A stretch of 5,326 nucleotides of DNA from assembly GCA_030672805.1 (NCBI GenBank), contig DAOVFR010000187.1, forward strand, positions 1 through 5,326, read 5' to 3'. Each line of letters begins with the position of its first letter. The first letter of the stretch is position 1. A model generated the notes under the pieces. That model was not told the DNA's origin and searched no databases. It saw nothing but the letters and a program-made list of their open reading frames with translations. The DNA is from Candidatus Krumholzibacteriota bacterium. Its GTDB lineage: Bacteria > Krumholzibacteriota > Krumholzibacteriia > Krumholzibacteriales > Krumholzibacteriaceae. This document shows positions 1-5,326 of the stretch, piece by piece. The position numbers and the translations under genes were made by a program.

Positions 1-168
1 TCCTTTCCGGACGGGTCAGGTGTCATCATCATGAATACGGGGGTCAATTCCATATCATCGAACGAGATACGGAAGCGTGTACGCGAAGGGCGGTCGATCC
101 GGTATCTCGTCCCGCGCGCGGTCGAGCAGTACATAGAGGAACATTCCCTCTACAAGGATGAAGCGTGA
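1..168 (+). CDS. nadD: Nicotinate-nucleotide adenylyltransferase, C-terminal end (partial)
   Basis: The last 55 codons of an open frame that enters from the left edge and stops at TGA 166-168. The visible peptide carries the C-terminal signature of the NadD family: ISSNEIR at 52-72, corresponding to the family's ISSTxIR nucleotide-binding motif, followed by VREG and GRSIRYLVP (88-114) and the closing helix AVEQYIEEHSLY. NadD transfers AMP from ATP to nicotinate mononucleotide, giving deamido-NAD in the cytoplasmic NAD pathway. The family is usually about 190-220 residues long, so roughly three quarters lies upstream, including the N-terminal HxGH-type catalytic motif, which cannot be checked here. 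The usual T/S of ISS(T/S) is N in this copy. The frame is intact to a normal C-terminus, so I read it as a functional gene cut by the window edge. A related cytidylyltransferase-superfamily enzyme is much less likely given the ISSxEIR...GRSIRYLVP pattern. Confidence 0.9.
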   Translation, partial: SFPDGSGVIIMNTGVNSISSNEIRKRVREGRSIRYLVPRAVEQYIEEHSLYKDEA

Positions 169-174
169 AAGGGG
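154..174 (+). promoter_or_regulatory. Two candidate ribosome binding sites for polA
   Basis: AAGGA at 154-158 lies 6 bases before the GTG at 165, and AAAGGGG at 168-174 lies 5 bases before the ATG at 180. Both are inside or directly after the end of nadD. Either start would allow coupling to nadD translation: the GTG overlaps the nadD TGA as GTGA, while the ATG lies 11 bases beyond it. I prefer the ATG on protein grounds. Confidence 0.45.
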
Positions 175-179
175 CGGGT

Positions 180-2894
180 ATGACGCTTTATCTTCTGGAC
201 GGGCACGCACTCGCGTACAGGGCCTACTTCGCCTTCGTCAGGAATCCGCTCATCAACTCGAAGGGTGAGAACACGGGCGCCGTATTCGGGTTCTTCAGGA
301 CACTCCTTCAGCTTGTACGGAAGTACAACCCCGACTATATCGCCGCCGTCTTCGACAGCCCGGAAGAAACCGCCCGGCACCGGGAATACGCAGGGTACAA
401 GGCCCATCGCGAAGAGATGCCGGATGACATGGTCTCGCAGCTCCCGCGCATCTTCGACCTTGTCGAGGCCTATGGCGTTCCGGTGATCGCCAGGCCCGGT
501 TACGAGGCCGATGATATCCTCGCAACGCTTGCAAGGGAGGCCGACTCGAAGGGCATGGACGTAAGGATCGTTACCGGGGACAAGGATTTTTTCCAGCTCC
601 TCTCGAAATCGATACATATCATACGACCGGGAAAGGGCACATTCCTGGAAGATGAGATCGGGCCGGAGTTTCTCCGGAAGCGTTTCGGCCTTGGACCGGG
701 GCAGATCGTCGATCTTATGGCGTTGATGGGTGACAGCTCCGATAATATTCCGGGTGTCAGGGGTATCGGTGAGAAGACTGCGCTGAAGCTTCTGCAGGAG
801 TACGGCTCGCTCGACGGTATACTGGAGAATCTCGATACGGTAGAACCGGACAACGTGCGGCGGAAGCTCGATGAGGGCAGGGAGAGCGCCTTTCTCTCGC
901 GCGAACTCGTTGCGCTCCGGGAAGTCCCGCTCGACGTTTCCATCGGGGATTTCGCCCCGGGGGAGCGGGACGCGGCCCGGCTCTCGGAGCTTCTCCTCGA
1001 ACTCGAATTCCACCAGATCCTCCGCGAGATCTCCCTCGATGTGCCGCCGGCGTCAAAGGAACACGATTACCGGATAATCGACAGGGGCGAGCTCGAGGCA
1101 TTCGTGCAATCGCTCGCGTCCGCCGGGACTGTCGTTGTCGACGTGGAAACGACCTCTCTCGATCCGCTGGTTGCCGGGCTCGTCGGCATATCGTTCTGTA
1201 CCGAGGAGGGGAGAGCACGGTACATACCCGTTGCCCCGGAACCAAACGGGGAGAAGGATGATCTGTTCGGTGATGACGGGGAGGGCGATGGAAGAGGTTT
1301 TTCCCTGGAAACCCTGCGGGCCGTACTCGGCCCCCTGCTCGCCGATGAGAGCGTATCCAAGATCGGTCATAATATCAAGTATGACATGCTCGTGCTCGAG
1401 GCCAACCGGTTCACCGTCCGTGGGGTGTTCTTCGACACGATGATCGCGTCATATTGCCTCGATCCCGAGCGGCGCTCACATTCGCTCGACACGCTTGCGT
1501 CCGAGTTCTGCCGGCACAACATGATCAGGTATTCCGATCTTTTCCCCAAGGGCGACCGGGTGAGGGACATAAGAACCGTACCGCTCGAGAAGCTTGCCGG
1601 GTACTCATGCGAGGACGCCGACTATACGTACCGGCTCTACGGGTCGTTTGCCCCTTCACTCGATAAGTTCGGTCTGGAGAGGCTGTTTCGCGAGGTAGAG
1701 ATGCCGCTCAGTCTTGTCCTGAAACGGATGGAACAGGAAGGTGTCGCAATCGACGCCGGGAAGCTCGAGAAACTCTCGGGAGAGATATCGGGAGAAATGG
1801 GCGGCCTCGTTACGAAGATACACAACAGCGCGGGCGAGCAGTTCAACATCAATTCGAACCGGCAGCTCCAGCATATTCTCTTCGAGAAGCTCGGACTCCC
1901 CAGGCTGCGCAAGACGAAGACCGGTTATTCGACCGATGTCGAGGTTCTCACCGAACTGGCCTCGAAGCACGAGATCGCCCGGTTGATACTCGAGTACCGG
2001 CAGCTTTCGAAGATGGCGAGTACCTACGTCGATGCTCTTCCCCGGCTCGTCAACCCGGTGACGGGCCGCATACATACGTCCTTCAACCAGACGGTGACCT
2101 CTACCGGGAGACTCTCGTCGAGCGACCCTAACTTGCAGAACATACCGATACGGACCGGGCTCGGACGGAAGATCCGTTCCGCATTCATCCCCAGGGAGGG
2201 GAACGTCATGATGGACGCCGATTATTCACAGATCGAGCTTCGGATCATGGCGCACCTGTCCGGGGATCCGGCGCTGGTGGAGGCGTTCAGGGAAGGACAT
2301 GATATACACACGCGTACCGCCGCGAGGATCTACCAGGTGGACGAGGCGGACGTCGACGGGAAGATGCGGGCCAGTGCAAAAACGATAAACTTCGGTGTGA
2401 TCTACGGGATGGGGGCCAGGGGCCTCTCGAAGCAGCTCGGCATTACCTTCGATGAGGCGAAAGCCTTCATAGAGGAATATTTCAGGACGTATCCCGGTGT
2501 GAAGGAATATATCGACCGTTCCGTCGAGGAAGCGCGGAAGAAGATGTACGCCGAAACGCTCCTCGGGCGCCGCCGCCCGATCGAGGGGATACTCAGCGAT
2601 GACGGGCGGATAAGGAGCTTCTCGGAACGAATAGCGGTGAACATGCCGGTACAGGGAACGGCCGCCGACATGATCAAGGTGGCGATGGTGGAGATCGACA
2701 GGGCAATCCGGCGGAGGGGGCTGGGCAGCAGGATGATCATACAGGTTCACGACGAGCTCGTGTTCGACGTTGTGCCCGGCGAGGCGGAGGTCATGCAGGA
2801 GCTCGTAAGCGGCGCCATGGAATCGGCGCTCGAGCTCGATGTACCTCTCAGGGTGGAGATCGGCACGGGGGCAAACTGGCTGGAGGCACACTGA
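180..2894 (+). CDS. polA: DNA polymerase I with 5' nuclease, 3'-5' proofreading and polymerase domains
   Basis: Pol I fills repair gaps and removes RNA primers during Okazaki fragment maturation. From the ATG at 180 it has 904 residues (E. coli: 928). 5' nuclease, about 1-290: LLDG (D7), VFD (D59), YEADD (D111, D112), TGDKD (D134, D136) and MGDSSDN (D185, D188) before a helix-hairpin-helix (GVRGIGEKTALKLL). Proofreading domain, about 305-500: DVETT (D321, E323), NIKYD (D402) and YSCED (Y475, D479), so the exonuclease residues all look present, unlike Taq polymerase. Polymerase, about 520-904: TGRLSS (R644), motif A DYSQIELR (D681, steric-gate E686), motif B with R730, K734, F738 and Y742, and motif C VHDE (H857, D858). 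F738 matches E. coli F762. The ATG start puts LYLLDG two residues from the N-terminus, as in related PolA proteins; an upstream GTG at 165 would add five residues (909 in all). An acidic Gly/Asp-rich loop occupies residues 354-373. Confidence 0.97.
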   Translation: MTLYLLDGHALAYRAYFAFVRNPLINSKGENTGAVFGFFRTLLQLVRKYNPDYIAAVFDSPEETARHREYAGYKAHREEMPDDMVSQLPRIFDLVEAYGVPVIARPGYEADDILATLAREADSKGMDVRIVTGDKDFFQLLSKSIHIIRPGKGTFLEDEIGPEFLRKRFGLGPGQIVDLMALMGDSSDNIPGVRGIGEKTALKLLQEYGSLDGILENLDTVEPDNVRRKLDEGRESAFLSRELVALREVPLDVSIGDFAPGERDAARLSELLLELEFHQILREISLDVPPASKEHDYRIIDRGELEAFVQSLASAGTVVVDVETTSLDPLVAGLVGISFCTEEGRARYIPVAPEPNGEKDDLFGDDGEGDGRGFSLETLRAVLGPLLADESVSKIGHNIKYDMLVLEANRFTVRGVFFDTMIASYCLDPERRSHSLDTLASEFCRHNMIRYSDLFPKGDRVRDIRTVPLEKLAGYSCEDADYTYRLYGSFAPSLDKFGLERLFREVEMPLSLVLKRMEQEGVAIDAGKLEKLSGEISGEMGGLVTKIHNSAGEQFNINSNRQLQHILFEKLGLPRLRKTKTGYSTDVEVLTELASKHEIARLILEYRQLSKMASTYVDALPRLVNPVTGRIHTSFNQTVTSTGRLSSSDPNLQNIPIRTGLGRKIRSAFIPREGNVMMDADYSQIELRIMAHLSGDPALVEAFREGHDIHTRTAARIYQVDEADVDGKMRASAKTINFGVIYGMGARGLSKQLGITFDEAKAFIEEYFRTYPGVKEYIDRSVEEARKKMYAETLLGRRRPIEGILSDDGRIRSFSERIAVNMPVQGTAADMIKVAMVEIDRAIRRRGLGSRMIIQVHDELVFDVVPGEAEVMQELVSGAMESALELDVPLRVEIGTGANWLEAH
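2882..2886 (+). promoter_or_regulatory. coaE ribosome binding site inside the polA end
   Basis: GGAGG lies 7 bases before the coaE ATG at 2894, within the last codons of polA. Stop and start share one base (TGATG, 2892-2896), an arrangement typical of termination-reinitiation coupling. Confidence 0.7.
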
Positions 2895-3508
2895 TGAGAT
2901 CGCCTGTCATCGTTGTAACGGGGGGCATCGCTTCGGGAAAAAGCCTCATTGCACGCGTTATGGCGGAGCGTGGGGGCGCCCTCGTCGATTGTGACGGACT
3001 CGCCCGCCGCGCGTACGATGACAGCGTTCTCGTGCGGAAGGTCGCCGGCGCGTTCGGGGAAGGTGTACTCACCCGAAATGGCCGCGTATCGAGGGTCCGG
3101 CTCGGCCGTGTCGTCTTCGAGGACGGTGCCGCTCTCGACTGTCTGAACCTGCTGGTCCGTCCCTTCGTGAAACGGATCATCAGCAACGAGGTGAAGCGCC
3201 TGCAAGACGGTTCCGGCTACATTGTCCTTGATGCAGTGCTCTTTTTCCAGTATACATTCAGATTCAAAGCAGACCTGATCGTCCTGGCCGACGCGCCGGA
3301 GCGTATCCGCCTCGGAAGAATCGTGCGGCGGGACGGTGTCTCGAGGGAGGAAGCCGGGCTCCGGATTGCGAGACAGCGGCCTCTCTATGCTGATTGGGCA
3401 AGTATCGATACCGTTGTCCGGACCGACAGGCCGCGGCGGCGGGTCATCGCGGAAACAAGGGCGATTCGCGACCGTTTCCTGGAGCGGTATCGGGGATCCC
3501 GGAGGTAA
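2894..3508 (+). CDS. coaE: Dephospho-CoA kinase
   Basis: This 204-residue protein matches the usual size of CoaE, the cytoplasmic P-loop kinase that phosphorylates the 3'-hydroxyl of dephospho-CoA using ATP, the final step of CoA synthesis. Visible family marks: the Walker A loop GGIASGKS (residues 10-17), the acidic VDCD segment with the following LARRAY helix (31-41, like D-A-D...AR in E. coli), NGRVSRVRLGRVVF (62-75), LNLLVRPFV (84-92, compare LNALLHPLI in E. coli) and the lid region with RIVRRDGVSREEA (142-154) then RIARQ (157-161). The family's PLLFE-like motif reads DAVLFFQ here (113-119), so both the proline and the glutamate are replaced. The C-terminal stretch that often reads VIDNxG reads VVRTD (174-178). 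It is therefore a somewhat divergent copy, though the P-loop and fold pattern are intact. It overlaps polA by one base and is followed by prfB after four bases. Another P-loop nucleoside kinase is a less likely alternative. Confidence 0.9.
   Translation: MRSPVIVVTGGIASGKSLIARVMAERGGALVDCDGLARRAYDDSVLVRKVAGAFGEGVLTRNGRVSRVRLGRVVFEDGAALDCLNLLVRPFVKRIISNEVKRLQDGSGYIVLDAVLFFQYTFRFKADLIVLADAPERIRLGRIVRRDGVSREEAGLRIARQRPLYADWASIDTVVRTDRPRRRVIAETRAIRDRFLERYRGSRR
3501..3505 (+). promoter_or_regulatory. prfB ribosome binding site
   Basis: GGAGG lies 7 bases before the ATG at 3513, overlapping the last codons of coaE, whose stop is TAA 3506-3508. It supports 3513 as the true start of prfB, and with it the frameshifted reading of the gene. 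Confidence 0.75.
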
Positions 3509-3512
3509 AGGC

Positions 3513-4632
3513 ATGGAAGCGAAGATGACACCGAGGGAAGTAGGAGAGGCGATCTCCAAGCTGGAGGAGCGGCTGAGAGGGCTGCAGGGTTACCTTTGAC
3601 CTGGAGGGAATGACAAAAGAAGCGGCCGGCATCGAGAAAAAGATGCAGGATCCGCATTTCTGGGACGTCCGTGAGACCGCCGAAGGTTTTGTCTCGCGGT
3701 TGAAGCATCTGAAAGATGTTCTCAACCCGTTCCGGGAGATCGCTGACGGCATACGGGACCTGGGAGAGCTTGTCTCGCTCGACGGAGGGACGGGGGACAG
3801 CTCGCTTATCAACGATATTATCTCCGAGCTCGACCGCATCGGCGTCAGCCTGAACGGCTACGAGCTGAAAATACTGCTCTCCGGCGATCATGACCGGGGA
3901 AACGCCCTGATGAATATCCATCCCGGCGCCGGGGGGACCGAGTCGCAGGACTGGGCGGAGATGCTGCTGCGCCTGTACAAGCGCTACTTCGAGCGGTGCG
4001 GGTACGAGTACCGGCTCCTCGACCTGCAGCCCGGCGATGAGGCCGGGATCAAGAACGCGACGATCGAGATCCATGGGGAATTCGCCTACGGAAGACTGAA
4101 ATCGGAGGGGGGAATTCACCGGCTTGTGAGGATCTCTCCATTCGATGCGGGGAAGCGCCGGCACACATCGTTTGCATCTGTATTCATTTACCCCGAGATT
4201 GATGACAAAATAGAGGTCGAGATAAACTCGAACGATATCAGGATCGATACTTACCGCGCCAGCGGGGCGGGCGGACAGCATGTGAACAAGACCTCGTCGG
4301 CGGTTCGGATCACCCACTTTCCCACGGGCATCGTCGTACAGTGCCAGAACGAACGTTCCCAGCACAGGAACCGGGAAATGGCTATGCGGGTGCTCCGTTC
4401 CAGGATCTATGCGAAGCTTTTCGAGGAGGAGGAAAACAGGAAGGCTGAAATTGCCGGTGAGAAGAAGGACATCTCGTGGGGGAACCAGATCCGCAGCTAC
4501 GTATTCCAGCCTTACACCCTGGTCAAGGACCACCGCACCGGCGAGCAGACGGGCAATATCAGCGCGGTGATGGACGGGGGGATCGACGGGTTCATAGAGG
4601 CCTATTTGCGATGGAAGGAAAGGAAGAAGTAA
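3513..4632 (+). CDS. prfB: Peptide chain release factor 2, expressed by programmed +1 frameshift
   Basis: RF2 recognises UAA and UGA stops in the ribosomal A site and triggers peptide release. The gene is in two frames: 3513-3596 encodes 28 residues ending LRGLQGYL, then TGA 3597-3599; skipping T3597 continues as GAC at 3598 and runs to TAA 4630-4632. The joined product, join(3513..3596,3598..4632), is 372 residues (E. coli RF2: 365). Downstream are the N-terminal helical domain (including DPHFWD), the stop-recognition tripeptide SPF (208-210), and SGAGGQHVN with the catalytic GGQ at 253-255; both motifs sit three residues beyond their E. coli positions. SPF, rather than the PxT of RF1, identifies RF2. 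Autoregulation is expected: when RF2 is scarce the ribosome pauses at UGA and slips, making more RF2. The short frame aligns with the E. coli RF2 N-terminus (LRGYL before UGA), so this is neither a pseudogene nor a gene starting at the internal ATG 3610. lysS follows after one base. Confidence 0.96.
3586..3600 (+). promoter_or_regulatory. prfB programmed +1 frameshift site
   Basis: AGGG (3586-3589), TTAC, then CTT TGA C (3594-3600). The slippery CTT, the in-frame TGA and the 3' C match the E. coli site AGGGGG TAT CTT TGA C. The internal Shine-Dalgarno-like hexamer in the equivalent register is CAGGGT, so its pairing with 16S rRNA should be weaker than in E. coli. The encoded peptide reads QGYL instead of the common RGYL. 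The context, a broken frame that aligns on both sides with RF2, makes the recoding call firm; frameshifting efficiency cannot be judged from sequence. Confidence 0.93.
4613..4626 (+). promoter_or_regulatory. lysS ribosome binding site inside the prfB end
   Basis: A purine tract GGAAGGAAAGGAAG covers the last codons of prfB. Its AGGAAG (4621-4626) lies 7 bases before the GTG at 4634. No ATG in the lysS frame lies near, so this tract helps fix the GTG start. Confidence 0.6.
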
Positions 4633-4633
4633 C

Positions 4634-5326
4634 GTGAGCAGCAGTGGAGGGAAGGCAGGGGGCGGGCACGAACGGGATCTGCGAATCGAGAAGCTGCAGC
4701 GGCTGCGCGATCTCGGCGCCGTCCCGTACCCGTACCGGTTCCGGAGAACGCACAGTATCTCGGAAGCAATCGATGCCGGTGAGGACGGCGCCGCGGCGGA
4801 ACAGACAATAACGCTAGCGGGAAGGATCATGGCGCTGAGAAAACACGGCCACACAAGCTTCGGTAACGTCAAGGACCATACCGGCACGATCCAGTTCTAC
4901 ATCAGGGACGACGAGGTCGACGAGAAGGAGCTTGCCGTCTTCAGTCTGATCGACGTGGGCGATTTTATCGGCGTATCGGGGGTCCTGTTCAGGACAAGGA
5001 CGGGGGAGCTCACGATACGTGTGAAGGAACTCGAGATCCTTAGCAAGGCGCTCCTGCCTCTGCCCGAGAAGTTTCACGGTCTGCAGGACAAGGAGCTCAG
5101 GTACCGGCACAGGTACGTCGATCTGATCGTGAACGACGATGTGATGCAGGTTTTTGTTATGCGGTCCCGTATCATCGAGACGATCCGCCGCTTTCTCATA
5201 GAGCACGGGTTCCTCGAGGTCGAAACACCGATCCTGCAGCCTGTCTACGGCGGGGCCATGGCCCGGCCTTTCGTCACCGCGCACAACGCGCTCGGCGTCG
5301 ATCTCTACCTGAGGATCGCCGATGAG
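4634..5326 (+). CDS. lysS: Lysyl-tRNA synthetase, class II, N-terminal half (partial)
   Basis: 231 codons are open from GTG 4634 to the window end without a stop; bacterial LysS is usually about 500 residues, so the C-terminal half is missing. LysRS charges tRNA-Lys with lysine via lysyl-adenylate. After a Ser/Gly-rich leader (residues 2-11) comes an N-terminal helix (RIEKLQRLRDLGAVPYPYRF). The anticodon-binding OB-fold spans about 58-140, with GRIMALRKHGHTSFGNVKD (63-81) and the strand GTIQFYI. The family hallmark LPLPEKFHGLQDKELRYRHR and YVDLI (141-165) leads into class II motif 1 (about 176-201, ending FLEVETPIL), then LQPVYGGAMARPF, HNAL and LYLRIADE, where motif 2 begins. The catalytic motif 2 arginine and motif 3 lie outside the window. 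The GTG start is one base after the prfB stop; the next in-frame ATG (4828) would remove part of the OB-fold. The prfB-lysS order also occurs in E. coli and fits co-expression of translation factors. Confidence 0.95.
   Translation, partial: MSSSGGKAGGGHERDLRIEKLQRLRDLGAVPYPYRFRRTHSISEAIDAGEDGAAAEQTITLAGRIMALRKHGHTSFGNVKDHTGTIQFYIRDDEVDEKELAVFSLIDVGDFIGVSGVLFRTRTGELTIRVKELEILSKALLPLPEKFHGLQDKELRYRHRYVDLIVNDDVMQVFVMRSRIIETIRRFLIEHGFLEVETPILQPVYGGAMARPFVTAHNALGVDLYLRIADE

Noticed and set aside
150..1013. 287-codon minus-strand open frame opposite the PolA 5' nuclease domain
   Set aside because: It lies entirely opposite conserved nuclease motifs, with no family resemblance; a shadow of polA.
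2226..3559. Minus-strand open frames (2226-2891 and 2747-3559) opposite the polA end and coaE
   Set aside because: Their translations are rich in P, R, H and E, with no domain seen, and mirror the sense-strand codon pattern. Shadows of polA and coaE.
3610..4632. RF2 as a shorter protein starting at ATG 3610, or prfB as a frameshift pseudogene
   Set aside because: The short upstream frame has its own GGAGG and ATG, matches the RF2 N-terminus and ends at CTT TGA C, the known programmed frameshift signal. Joined length and motif positions match E. coli RF2.
3385..4887. 500-codon open frame on the minus strand across the end of coaE, prfB and the start of lysS
   Set aside because: It is antisense to three well-supported conserved genes, crosses their boundaries and shows no recognisable domain. 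Long antisense frames are expected in GC-rich coding DNA with biased codon use.
1..5326. Search for promoters, terminators, tRNAs, repeats, CRISPR or mobile elements
   Set aside because: No gap between genes exceeds about 11 bases, and I saw no stem-loop with a T-run, direct-repeat array, inverted terminal repeats or RNA gene. The window is nearly all coding sequence.

Overview
The window is a tightly packed run of five plus-strand housekeeping genes with almost no intergenic DNA: the 3' end of nadD (NAD synthesis), polA (DNA polymerase I), coaE (last step of CoA synthesis), prfB (peptide release factor 2, read through a programmed +1 frameshift) and the first half of lysS (class II lysyl-tRNA synthetase, cut by the window end). 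The DNA is GC-rich by eye, with abundant CGG/AGG arginine codons and frequent ATA as well as ATC for isoleucine. The organism is a bacterium. The N-terminus of PolA (NPLINSKGENTGAVFGF) recalls spirochaete, Bacteroidota and PVC-type sequences, and I recall the polA-coaE pairing from chlamydiae. From these five genes I would only suggest a deep-branching Gram-negative lineage of that sort, with low confidence.

Layout: nadD tail 1-168; polA 180-2894 (or from a GTG at 165 that overlaps the nadD stop); coaE 2894-3508, sharing one base with the polA stop; prfB 3513-4632, starting 4 bases after coaE, with an in-frame TGA at 3597-3599 bypassed by +1 slippage; lysS from a GTG at 4634, one base after the prfB stop. 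Every junction is between a 4-base overlap and an 11-base gap. Each start has a purine-rich Shine-Dalgarno-like sequence inside or at the end of the preceding gene. This looks like one transcript with translational coupling; no promoter, terminator, RNA gene, repeat or mobile element is visible inside it.

Functionally the cluster joins cofactor supply (NAD, CoA), DNA repair and replication (Pol I with apparently intact 5' nuclease, proofreading and polymerase sites) and translation (RF2, LysRS). The prfB-lysS adjacency is also found in E. coli. The most notable points are the prfB recoding site, which keeps CTT TGA C but has a weakened Shine-Dalgarno-like stimulator; an acidic DLF-containing loop in the proofreading domain of PolA that might bind the sliding clamp; and substitutions in a conserved CoaE motif. 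I found no sign of a novel defence, mobile or otherwise undescribed system.
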